A stretch of DNA of 64,000 nucleotides from Lepisosteus oculatus (lineage: Eukaryota; Chordata; Actinopteri; Semionotiformes; Lepisosteidae), in contig NC_090707.1 of NCBI RefSeq assembly GCF_040954835.1, positions 22,028,570 to 22,092,569 of the forward strand. Reading direction: 5' to 3'. Positions 1 through 11,270 of this stretch are shown piece by piece. The translations under genes were made by a program, and so were the position numbers. The notes under the pieces were generated by a model. The model was not told the DNA's origin. It did not search any database and saw only the letters and a list, made by a program, of their open reading frames with translations. How positions within the stretch are numbered: the first letter of the stretch is position 1; every line of letters begins with the position of its first letter.

Positions 1-1190
1 TCCTGCCTCATGCATTTTCCTTCAGTTATTATTGGCTGATTTGACGTCAGTCTCATAGGTAGGCACACGCAAATGAATGTTGTTTCACAACACACCAGTC
101 CCAAGGGGATAAGGACTAGAAGCTGTTCAATATGAAGCCTACTATTATAAACATGTTAATATGTATTCCAACCCATGGATATACTGTATATTGTAACTCT
201 GTGGTTCCCTTAGTGCACTGCCACTATGTATTTCCATACCATTTTGCCCCCCCACAATTATCATCATCTTACCCTTTGAAGGTGCTTTACCTCACACATA
301 TGCAACCCAAAGAAAAGATAAAAGTGCACCTACAGTCAGACTACTTACTCAGCTCTGCCTATGATATCACTTCAGAGCATGACAAAAGTGCTTATAATTT
401 CACTACAGTGTTATATTTTAAAGCCAGCTTCTTTATTTACACAAAAACATTTGATTGTCTTTCACGTATATAACAGTGGAAAGCTCTGTCTTCATTTAAT
501 TTAAGTGAAGCCTACAAGTCATTTCAAGATGGTAATGACACTAACAAGGACTTTTGCCCCTTTCATACTAGCTCTTAAACTTGGGCTACCAACACAGTGT
601 CAAGCGGGTCAGGCAAGTGGTTTTACTCTAGTCTAAAGAAACAGAGTCAACCCAGTTCCAGTGAAGTCCCCTACATTCTATTTGAATGCCGATTTTGATC
701 TAGCAGATGCATACAAAATTGTAAAATAATAATATAAAATAACAATAATGAAGTAAAAATAAAAAAAAAAGATTTTACTGATTTTACTGACAACTACCAT
801 TATACAATCCCAAGAAAAAGTTTATGAACTTCCAATATATGTAATTATGGGAATTACAATGTCTTAACCATGTTGCCCATGTTTAATCAAGACCAATCCT
901 TTCTTAAATAACTAAAATAGTTTATATTAACCAATTCAATATTTAAAAAAATATATAATGCTGTATAAGGTAGAAGAAAATAATTAAGAATCAGTGTACG
1001 TGAAATAATAAGTTTGAGTAGGTTGCATCAGTATGTGGGGCTATATATGGTCACCTCCAGGGGTAATTAACTAGATTTGAAGAGTTTGGAGCACTTTACC
1101 TAGCTGTTTTGTGTTGTTGTGTCAAACACGATCCTTAGCGATAGCTGGACTGGTTCTCTGAGCGCTACGCTCTTGGTTACCCTGGCCAGA
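1..1190. other. AT-rich intergenic sequence
   Basis: No gene seen. Around 1010-1045 a short piece (GAGTAGGTTGCATCAGTATG) is related to sequence left of the 9687 foldback. The 113-codon open frame at 132-473 has no recognisable family and looks like chance. Confidence 0.5.
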
Positions 1191-1197
1191 GACTGCC

Positions 1198-1497
1198 TGT
1201 CACGACCCTCTTCCTAACCCTAGAGGGAGCTCCACCTTTCTCTCCTGTTCCTAGCTTCCCTGTGCCTTTTCATGTGCTTCCTGTGCGTCTGCTGATGGTG
1301 TGCTATTTATTTCTGGTCTCTTCTGTCTTCCTTGCTTGCCATTGAGATCGAATGTCGTGAGGCTCACCTCACCAGGTCGCCCCACATCCGTGGCCTGAGT
1401 GCATTTGTCTCTCTCGACTCCACCTGATTCATCCGTTCCTGCTGCTTCACATAAGGTCTTCCCATCCTGGCGGTCTCTCCAAGGCCCACCCAAGTTA
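1198..1497 (+). mobile_element. Solo-LTR-like element (family with TGTCAYGA end), 300 bp
   Basis: Begins TGTCACGACCCTCTTCC and is flanked by the 5-bp direct repeat CTGCC (1193-1197 and 1498-1502). Its middle shares the CACCAGGTCGCCCCAC block with the element at 29498-30020. The right end reads GTTA rather than CA, probably by mutation. No coding sequence. LTR identity is inferred from the termini and the 5-bp duplication. Confidence 0.6.
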
Positions 1498-1502
1498 CTG
1501 CC

Positions 1503-4160
1503 TCAATGGTGTGCCATAATTATTCTTAATGCATTAGCACAAATTTTGTGACTCTTTAAGGGGTCGTGTTTGAGGTTGGCACAGAGGAACACTGAGCCCT
1601 TCCCAGGTTCAGTGTCCATCCACCAGTTCCTCTCATAGGCTATCTTGTCACTATCACACCCCTGGCCCTTCACTTGCAGACTTTGGGCGTCAGGGTACAG
1701 ACAGATGTCTTACAGAGTGAACAGAGGTACAGTACATACCTCACAGGTAGTAGCAGTGGGTTATTCCTATCTGACCGGTATTGCATTCCTTACCTTACCG
1801 GCAGCCCATCAAAGCAAGGCCAAGTCTGCTGCAAAAACTATGGAGCTCTAGTCTTCTCAAGGTAATAAAGACAGAGCCCTGGTCTTCTCCGTGGATCCGA
1901 CTGCCTTAGCAGTGTCTTTGTTTGGAGCACTCAGTATCATTATGTGTTGCCTTATGAGTGCCTTTACTCAGAGCCCTTAGCTCCGTGATATATTAATTTG
2001 GAGCATTCACATCCATGGTGGAGTCACTCAGAGCTCTGCCTTAACAGCTTCAGGCTCACCTAGTCGTTCTCCAGGCTGCCCCTGACTTCCACTTTGCACC
2101 ACCAGGCTGCATTACAGATGGACATATAACAAAGACCTCAGGGTTCTTGCTCAATGATGTCTCCAATACCATAGCAGACATCCCAAATTTCTTGGCAGCA
2201 TACCTCACACATACATGTAACAACAACATGGGAGTCTTGGCTATGTAATGTGTCTATATCTGTGCCAGTCACCCTCCTCTCTTGGCAATGCTGTTACGAT
2301 CCCTGCCTCCCGTCAACGGAAGAGGCAGAAGAAGGCGTAGCCTTACTTCATCAGTCTACCTATCAGTTTACTTATTCACCACCACACCCCTGTCTCATGT
2401 GTACTTAAACACCTGTCTTTTCCTACCTCCTTGCTCAGTATTGGTTTTCCTTTCGAGCTTCCTACAGTAGTTGCGCTACTCCTTCTTCTGCTTTGTGTCT
2501 TTCTTGGTTTTCGGATTACGTTTTTTCCCCCTTTGTCGACGGTTTTTCGGATCACGGCTTGGCTGCGGTACTCAATCCCTGTTTTGGATCTCTTGCTTCC
2601 CCTGGACTCTCGGATTGCTCTATCGTCTACGGTTTTGGATCACGGTTTGGCTTTGGTAACTCATTCCCAGTTTGGATCTCTGGCTTCCCCTGGACTCTCG
2701 GCTCGTTTCTTCGACTACTGCTTTCTTTGGATCACGGCTAGGCTTTATCAGCTCCTGCAAGTGGGTTCATTCACTGGTTTCGGTTTCTCTTACCGAATCC
2801 TTAACAAATCCACTATATATGCACATTTAACAAAGACAATCATGCTCTGCAATAGCCACAGCAGCTGTCAGCATCTTCTGTGGTCAGCCAGTGCCGCCTT
2901 AAACATTTAACAAATATGATTCTGCTCTGCAACAGTCATAACAGCTGGCAACATCATCAACACTTGTTTGGCAAGTCTGCCCTTTGACCTTAGCATACAG
3001 CAGTTAGTTTATTTCTTCTGTGCCACCTGGCTGCATTCACCAATGACTTTTGGCACCCCCACACACCACCAATCTGGAATTTCCTAATAATACAATAACA
3101 AACACACTTGGTCTATGTAGCTTGTAACTCTATGGGCTGGCATGCAGCTCAATAGTAGTCTCCCACAGGACCTTTCTCTGATCACACTTACAGTACAGCC
3201 AGAACAGGCTGGGTTTTTAAACTCCTTATTCGGTCTATTGTGCATTTAACTCAGGTCCCTTGCTGGAAACCAAAGATTAAGTAGTCGGTTTTGCCTGCTA
3301 GCTTCCCTAGTCAAATAACTACACAATCATAGGCCAAAGCCTAGCTGAATAACTGTCTGCTTCAAAAACACAATCAGTCTCATAGCACAGTGCTGCAGGA
3401 GAGCACTCTCTCTCTGTCCTGCCAGCTCTCCTCTATCTAACTGTTTGGAAGCAGGCAGGTGAATTCTACTTGAAACACTGCTTGTAAGACCACCCACTCC
3501 TGTTGCTCGACTGCTGACAGCTGCAGGCCCTTAAATGTGCAGTCTCCAAACGAGACACTCTGTCACTTGTCATGCCTAAGGTGGTCTTGCAGTAGTATCT
3601 AGGTCATCATCTGTTGTTATTTTCTGTAGTACATGAGCAGAATGAATCTGCATCGTATGCTCAGGTACAGTAGAACTTAGGCTTAAGTGGGTGGATATTT
3701 GATTTTGTAGAGCCCTACAAAATTGTTGCAACAACAATTGCTGTTGTTGTTGAACTTAAGCTTTCTTTATCTATTCCCACTATGCTTCTTGCACTTATTT
3801 AAAAGAGTATGTTTAGAAGTATTTGTCTCCTGTAGCAGCACAACCATTTTTCTCTGACACTCTGACACAGTTACCATCAACTCCAGTTACCCTGTTTTAA
3901 ATTACAAATTCTTCTGTAATACAACCTACCCATCCATGTTGTTGAAGCTGATACCTTGGTTTCTTTCAACAGTGACTTTCTTGAATTGGTTAACTACTAA
4001 CTTAATTCAGCCCCAATAAACAATTGCAGATATGTTTGTGTTCTAACCAGAATTCATTCATTGAAATATTCTTCCCCTTGACTCACTCAATTACACAACA
4101 TTATATGGGAGTAAAAATATTTGTATTATTGTGTATCAAAGTTTTATGAAAGATAAAAAA
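1503..4160. other. GC-richer repeat mosaic, unidentified
   Basis: Besides the LTR-like element at 2292-2806 there is a partial duplication (2823-2880 and 2907-2960: ACATTTAACAAA then CTCTGCAA). The palindromic CAACAACAATTG / TTGTTGTTG stretch is at 3721-3755. No coding function seen. Confidence 0.4.
2292..2806 (+). mobile_element. Solo-LTR-like element with internal tandem units (candidate)
   Basis: Starts TGTTACGATCCCTGCCTCC and ends CCTTAACA, with near-matching 5-bp flanks AATGC (2287-2291) and AATCC (2807-2811). The interior carries about two and a half copies of a roughly 90-bp unit (2538-2755) containing GGATCACGG and TTCCCCTGGACTCTCGG. Open frames across it come from the repeat and are not genes. 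Confidence 0.45.
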
Positions 4161-4164
4161 GGGA

Positions 4165-4582
4165 AATATCTTGTTTGCTGAAGTATTCAGTTCACCCTCC
4201 CGAATTAAAACTTTGTAGAAGCCCACTTGCTTAGTTTGGGAGGACAGCTGGTATAGACAGAGCCTCAGTGTTTCTGTATTCTTTTCATGTCCTCATGATG
4301 GACCCGACCTGAATGTGCTCCTGGGAATTTTCATTATCTTTGATATGTTTTAATTAGCCTTCCCCAGATCTATGGTGTCATAAAATTGAGGGTGAATACT
4401 TACCCAATCAATTTCAGTGTTTTCTTAAAATGCTACATGCAGAACATTCCAGATCTTTCATTCAATTTTGACATTATAGAAAAGTTTGTGTAATCAGTGA
4501 CATATACTGTATGTATGTCTATTTATTTGCAACAGAAAAACTGTGAAATATCCAAGGAGTTGAATAATTTCTGAAGGCACTG
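4165..4582. mobile_element. Degenerate Tc1-type remnant
   Basis: The right end GAATAATTTCTGAAGGCACTG followed by TA matches the Tc1 terminus (inverted CAGTGCCTTCAGAAA). Inside are GAAGTATTCAGTTCACCCTCC and GGTGAATACTTACCC, typical of decayed fish Tc1 copies. The left limit is uncertain and no coding capacity remains. Confidence 0.55.
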
Positions 4583-5357
4583 TAACTGTAATTCTTTGTA
4601 CAGATTTTTAACAACATGTTTTGTTGATAAACTGAATTGAAATACCACACACTAAATACCTGTCATTTTTATGATTTTTATCAGTTTCATAAAGACCAAC
4701 ACCAATAAATCCATCTGCTTTGTATTTCAGAAGACCCATCAATATAAAACTTAGATTGTTGTGTTTTCATTTATCATCACTATTTCATGAGAGATTTGTC
4801 TAAAGTTGCATTAGTATTTGTGCAGCAAAGGAACATGTAGAGGTTAATATAATTGTGTTTACGGTATAACAAAAGTTCAGTAGGGACATTCTAAGTTCAA
4901 TTAGAGTAAGCTGTTAGACTAGTGATCACTCCTGATGTCATTTCCTCACTTAAAACATTATAAATACTATACGTAAACCCCTTCTCTACCTCACATATTT
5001 CTTCACCCTATTTCTACCTTTGAGGCTACCCCTTGGTCACTCCTTGATCTGCATTGGGGTCTTAGCCTCCTCGTCCTATGGCCGGGGGTTAGCCCTTAGC
5101 CAAGCTGGTTAAGCCAAATTGTATTGACTTAAACACTCCATAATCCTTTTATTAATCTTAGTTCTTGGGTGTTGTTGTTCCTAGTGAATTTTTAAAAAGT
5201 ACTAAAAAGTCTGCAACTGCAACTTGTGAATTAACCTCTACATGTTCCTCAGCTGTGTATCATGCTCTGAATACAAGCTTGTGAATAAGTTAAGTAAATA
5301 AAAATAACACACAAGCAATTCCAAAATTAAGTTAATGAAAAAATAAAATATACAATT

Positions 5358-6318
5358 ATTTATTGCTGAAAGAAGGAATTTGCTTTGTGGTGTAACATAG
5401 TCTTCTTATGCTTTGTGCAAAGTAACATTTTAGGGATGCTTTTGTAACTACAACTGGCAACCCACTAAAGATAAACAGGTGTGAGCCTGGTGAGTACCTG
5501 AATGGTAGACCTCCTGGGAAAAACTAAGGTTGCTGCTGTAAGAGGTATTAGAGTGGCCATTAGAGGGCGCTCTCCCTGCGGTCTGTGTGGGTCCTAATGC
5601 CCCAGTATAGTGAAGGGGACACTTTACTATAAAAAAAGGCGCCATCCTTTGGATCAGACGTAAAACCGAGGTTCTAGCTCTCTATGTGGTCATTAAAAAT
5701 CCCAGGGTGTTTCTCGAAAAGAGTGGGGTGTTTCACTGGCATCCTGGCCAAATTTCCTGTTGACCTTTACCAATCATGATCACCTAATAATCTCCATCTA
5801 TGAATTGGCTTCATCACTCTGTTCTCCTCCCCACTGTTAGCTGATGTGTGGTGAGCGTACTGGCACACTGTGGGTGCTGTCGCATCATCCAGGTGTGGCT
5901 GCATATTGGTGGTATTGGAGGGCAGTCCCCATTATGTGTAAAGCTCTTTGAGTGGAGTGTCCAGAATAGTGCTATATAAGTGTAAGGAATTATTATTAAT
6001 TATTATTATTTAAATGCTTATAAAATATTTAGAAACTTCAGAATTATATTCATTTCAACCCCACACACAAAGTTAATGTTTCAGTCTGTAAGAGATCTTT
6101 AAGAGATCTTCATCACATGGCATTGAAATATTTATGAAGCTTTTAGACATGTGTGTTTGTATTGCATCTTTTCCTGCAGGCACGTTATGTAGCCTTGACT
6201 TATTTTAGCTTCTGCTGAGAAAAGACAGGGGACAATGCATCCCTAAAATGTTACTTCGCACAAAACATAAGAAGACTATGTTACACCACAAAGCAAATTC
6301 TTTCTTTCAGCAATAAAC
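5358..6318. mobile_element. Long inverted-repeat structure enclosing a 5S-derived SINE
   Basis: An arm of about 82 bp at 5358-5440 (TTTATTGCTGAAAGAA ... TTTTAGGGATGC) recurs inverted at 6237-6318 with only about three differences. The arms flank the SINE3 copy and about 225 bp of other sequence. This could be a non-autonomous DNA transposon with long terminal inverted repeats into which the SINE inserted. No clear target duplication was seen and no transposase is present. Confidence 0.65.
5450..6011 (+). mobile_element. SINE3-type element (5S rRNA-derived, L2-like tail)
   Basis: The head matches the 3' half of 5S rRNA: CCCACTAAAGATAAACAGG, GAGCCTGGTGAGTACCTG, GTAGACCTCCTGGGAA. This covers the internal promoter region. 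The body follows, with GTGGGTCCTAATGCCCC, and the tail TGTGTAAAGCTCTTTGAGTG ... GCTATATAAG ends in (ATT)n, the L2-like 3' end. A second, minus-strand copy is at 44521-44890. Confidence 0.8.
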
Positions 6319-6964
6319 AAGCCAGCATGTCTCTTACTCAGTGGTTGCTAGTATATGCTATTGTTTTATGCTTGAGGTTGTTGTTGATGAGCTTGAGAGA
6401 AACTCAGTGCTTCAAGAAGGCAAGATGCAGTTATCTCTTTCTGGCAGTTTGGCAGGAGGTCTATGCTCTGTGCTTCACAGTGAAACGATGCAGCCAAGAT
6501 TCATGGTAACATGAGAATCCCTCCTGAGGACAAATAAGATCACCATCAATCAGACAGTAGTCACTAACAGCAACAAAGATGTTCCAAAAATAAACCAGGG
6601 GAGTCGGGTTTTCTACATACCGTACACTCAGCAGTCTAACAATTTAGCCTTATAGCTGAAAGGGTTTCTCAGTATATACTTTCTTCTAAGCTGAAAAATA
6701 CAGGTTTCAATTAAAGCAAGATTTAAACAAATGACTTTGCATCTGACAATAACAATGTATTTCATCTGTATTTATACTCGGTAAAATATGATCCCATGGT
6801 TAAAAAAATTAGTAATGATTTAACTAAATAAAAAAACCCTTTCTATTTACAAGCTTTTAATAAAAAACGGAGGAACTGTACAGTATGTTGAACGGTTTCC
6901 TTATTTAAGCACATACAGTAGTGCAAACAGCAAAGTCCAGTAAATGGATTCATAACATTACATT

Positions 6965-7748
6965 CAAGGCACCTTCTGTTAGCATTGGTTAGCATTGCTG
7001 CCTTGAAGTGTTGGAGCCCTGGGTTCAGGTCTAGTGCAAGTGTTCACATTACTCCTGTCCTGGAGTTCTTGCACTGGCTTCCGGTCAAATTCCACATAGA
7101 CTTTAAAATCCTCATGCTCACCTACAAGGCTTTACATGGCTTGGCACCTCAATACCTGTCTGAACTTTTATCGCCCTACTCCCCACCTCGCAACCTCCGC
7201 TCTTCAAATTCTGCCCTCCTTTGTATGGGCGACAGGGCCTTCTCCTGCTATGCCCCCAAGCTCTGGAACTCTTTGCCCAAGGATATTAGAGAGTCACCTT
7301 CTCTAAACTCCTTCAAATCCAGACTCAAAACCTTCTTCTTCAGAAAAGCCTTTACTTAACTGGTTCCATTCTTCACCCCTCTGCTCTTCTTAATGCCAAC
7401 TTCCACGGTCTCCTCTATTGTTATTGTTGTATTGTTGTAATTATAATTGTGTCCTATCTTGTGAAATCTTCTTATTTATTGTTGTAGTCTTCTTATTTAT
7501 TGTTATTGTCATCCTGTAAAGCGCTTTGAGAAGCCACCTTTAAAGGGGCTATATAAAATAAAGTTGTTTATTATTATTATTTCCTGGGGAGCTCTCTATG
7601 TGGTGTTTATATGTTCTCCCCATGTTTGGGTGGGTTTCCTTTAGGTTCTTCCTTTGACAATCCAAAGATGTTCTGGAAGGTTAATTAGCTGCTGGTTTCC
7701 CTATGACTCTGTATTGTATAAAGTGGTTAGAAAATGGATGGATGAAAT
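6965..7748 (+). mobile_element. tRNA-derived SINE split by an L2 insertion
   Basis: The head (6985-7035: GTTAGCATTGCTGCCTTGAA ... GAGCCCTGGGTTCAGG) and the rest (7582-7748: TATATGTTCTCCCCATG ... TGGATGGATGA) belong to one SINE copy interrupted by the L2 fragment. The same SINE occurs whole at 22293 and 62211. Confidence 0.65.
7044..7581 (+). mobile_element. L2-type LINE, 5'-truncated 3' end with RT C-terminal codons
   Basis: Codes for the end of a LINE ORF2: HWLPVKFHIDFKILMLTYKA, LHGLAPQYLSELL, APKLWNSLPKDIRES, SFKSRLKTFFF, then a stop. This is the common C-terminus of fish L2-like reverse transcriptases. The 3'UTR ends AAGCGCTTTGAGAAGCCACC, GGGGCTATATAAAATAAAG and (ATT)n. 5' truncation is normal for LINEs. 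The fragment is nested in a SINE. Confidence 0.85.
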
Positions 7749-10700
7749 ACAGGTTGTGTATAAACATTTATTCAATGCATGTATACGTGCAATAATAGTG
7801 AATAAATTGATCTTTTTTATGTATTTTGAATGGCAAATTTCAAGAAAAAATTAAGCTAATTCTGCACCTCAACAAAATCTGTCTAAATATTAAGCACCTC
7901 CAATTTACCTGTTTACTTCTTCATGTATACCTTTAACAAGCATTTACTTATGAATGAATAACAATTTAACATAGGACATGGTTCCAACAGATCACATGTA
8001 ATGGCCTATAACACTTTTTCCAAATGTCTTTTTATACATTATTGAGTTTTTCAATTTAAGCAGTTATATAGTTATAGTTAGGCTACATAACAGAGCTATT
8101 GGTAAGTCAGAAGTGGAAAGATGAATTACAGAATTCTTGAGCCTGCTCGAGCTTGCAATATGCGTTAATAGACCAATAACAGATATAGCACTACATTTTG
8201 TAATTACAGTTTGTACACATGGAACCTTTGAATACAGTTGGTGAAAATATAGGCATGGATGGCTGGGATAGTTTGCAGTCACATCTATCCTAAACTAGAT
8301 AGCTTCTGTGTGGAAGCTGGCCTTCTCTCTTGCAACAGAAGGGAAAGCCCTGGCAACAAGCTCTCTTTCACCATAGTTTAGGGAAGTTCCTGTATGTTCT
8401 CTAGTGAGAATGCGTGGGCTGGGTAAGACTGAACAGCTTGACACATCTTGTCATGCTGGAGGGGTAATTAAATGTTTCCAGGAAAGCACAGTGCAGTAGA
8501 ACTTCAGGACTAATTGGAGCTGAAAATAGTGAATTTGTCAGTCGAAACAAAAATCTGTATATTTATTATATCCATGCTGTATATCTGCTGAAAACTGGCT
8601 TTATGGAATTGTTCACCTGTCCTCTTGTATACTGTATATCATTATCTTTCCATATATGAATTTAAAATGTATCAATAACAATAATGAAAAAAGATTTACA
8701 TAAGGTAAAGTTGAGATTTCAACTGCTTAATAACAGTCAGTCAGCAAGACTGTATTTCACACACACAGCAAGAGATGAGGAGTGAATCTCAAAGTATTAA
8801 TCCAATCAAAAGCAAGATATTCAGTACAGAGAAGCCTTTGTAAAAGGGTATAGATGCCAAGGTTTTGATTGTTTATTCACTGAAAGCTGAGAAACAATTT
8901 TCAAAGCAAGAAAGGTAGGAAAATTAAATGAATTGGAATAGACCAGTGAAACCATTAAAAGAAATGATGTCAAACATGTGTATGATAAACTACAGAATTC
9001 ATTGGATGTGAGGTAAATATCTGAGACACAACTCAAAAATGAAAAAATAAAAATAATTTTGTATTATTAATTTTTTTGATTCACAAACTAGTAACTGGCA
9101 AATGCAATAACTGGAAATTCGTTTCCAAGCAGAAATGATATAAAGGAAGATAAAGATTGCTCTGATTCTAAATATGACCATTCAGCTTGTTTTCAGCAGA
9201 ATTTCACATTTTTCACTTAAATAAGTAAAAGTAATAAGAAATATGTAAAATTACTTTTAGTTTTCATGTAATATTGTTTGAGGTGTAGATATTAACTCTT
9301 CAAATAAATAAATACAGCTTAGTTTTGCAACTGATCTCTGCACTGCTTTTCAATAGCAGGTAGCCACAGACCTCTTAACCAACTAAAAGCTTGTTTATAA
9401 GGTATAACGTCTATGCTAGCTGTTTGGTGTATGGGGTTAGGGCTTTGAACTTTTTAAGGAAAGGTCCTGGATTCAGGTCCTTGCTACAGACATTTTGTAC
9501 CCTTGAACAAAATACCCTAGTTGCTCCAGTTTATACACATCAATATAAATGACAGATAGCCACATCTTATCACATACTTCAATTTCACATTACAGTACAG
9601 CAACTGGCAGAATTTCTGACCTAAATAAGTACAAAATTGTAATATAGTTCGAGTAGGTAGCTGCATCAGCATGCGTAGGCTGCAAAGGAACAAGTAAAGG
9701 TTTATTCCATGCTGAAAAGAGAAGAGAGGAAACGTTTCAACTGTGGAGCCTTTTTGGGGTGTCACTCCCGAAGAAGGCTCCACAGCCAAAATGTTTTGTT
9801 CCTTTTCTTTCTTTTTTTCCAGCATGGAATAAGCCTTTACTTGTTCCTAAATTTTAGTAAGTCTTTTTGCATTATATAAGATATGTGGGTCAAATTAAGC
9901 TTTTTTTAATGAACGTTTTCTGCACGGGCTTTTGAACTCCATTGTGACCGATACAGAAAATAATTTAAAGTAGGAAAAATAATATTACAGCAAAAACAAA
10001 TTTAAAAAGTTCCCAAACAAGAAGTGAAATTACATCTGCATATCAGTTTTGGGTCTGTATTGGAAAGAGCTTATTTCACTTGTATGTACTGTATGTACAT
10101 CTGTATGTGTACCACTGTTCTGTTGGCATTTACTTAATAACCACTTCCTTCATCTTGGATCACATGTTGTGTTTCTTCTTCCCATTATAAAAAAAAACTC
10201 ATCATGAAGGACAAACATACAAAATTATAATGGTAAAAAAGATGTGCATTTTAATATGAACAGGATTTCTTAAGTGAACAGTAAAATAGCTGTGAAAAAA
10301 TTGTCCTGCACCATTTATAGAATCCTTGAACTTTGAACATGGAACATAATGTTTGACAGCAGATCATAGGCACAAGAAAATGTGGTCAAACTTTTATTGT
10401 GCACAGTCATTCACAAGCCCAGTTGGTTGCCTCCAAATATTGCTTTATTGCTAACATAAGAATGCCACATACATGAGCTGAAACCGTAAAAAGAAAATCA
10501 AATTAATATCCTGCAATTAGGAAAGATTCTAAAAACCCAAAAAAGAAAGGCAAGTTTATATATTTATTAATTAGAGCACACAGTTCCTGCAACACAGAAG
10601 GAGGAATGGAAAAGGCCCTCAGGGACATTTATGAAGGGGAGGTGAGAGGATTTTAATTAAAAAGTGTTCAAATCAAGTCTTGGACAGCATGTTTAAAGAA

Positions 10701-11270
10701 AAAAAACAGACCATTGACTATAAACTAACATTCTTGGCAGTAGCAAGGACAGAGAAAATGGGAATCCCTCCTTTAAATTTTGTTCTTGATTAGATTGTTT
10801 TCACTACTGAAACTCCTTCACACCATGTGGTGTACTCAAGAACTGGTGACTTTGAGCCTTGAACAGTTTATTTATGCTATTTTCCACTCATAAAACTGAC
10901 TGAGCTATAATCATACCTTTAGCTGTGGGAATCAGCAGAAACATCTTGAAATCATTTTCACAATTACTTAAAATACTTGGTTAACGTAACAATTTGTGCT
11001 GTAAGATGATAGAATGCGAAGTCTATGTTATTAAAAAAGGAAATCCTGTCTTGAAGAAAATGTTTTTAAACTGGGGCTTGGACTACTAATTTAACAAGAA
11101 TTTCATGATTTTACAAGATGGTGCACAGGGTGCATATTGCCTGTAGTTAAAATGTTAATATGCATTGGAAAATCTAAATTATTAAAATGATCAAACACAG
11201 GACAAACACAAATTGGTCAGATTGAACTGCCACCATTATCATTAAGTTATTTGCATACTAAATTCTATTC
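7749..11270. other. Intergenic sequence without recognised genes
   Basis: AT-rich, with only the foldback repeat at 9687-9847 recognised. Open frames are short and without family features. Confidence 0.45.
9687..9847. repeat. Foldback (palindromic) repeat, 161 bp
   Basis: GGAACAAGTAAAGG ... CCATGCTGAAAA ... GTGGAGCC is followed by its imperfect reverse complement GGCTCCACAG ... CCAGCATGG ... CTTTACTTGTTCC. The arms are about 70 bp. A one-armed relative is at 55176-55240. Sequence left of it (GTAGGTAGCTGCATCAGC) recurs at about 1015. Confidence 0.75.

Noticed and set aside
2431-2910. 159-codon open frame rich in Leu and Phe
   Set aside because: Crosses the tandem units of an LTR-like element; the apparent hydrophobicity follows from T-rich repeat sequence.
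6985-7359. 124-codon open frame considered as a host gene
   Set aside because: It is the C-terminus of an L2-type reverse transcriptase with a standard L2-like 3' tail.
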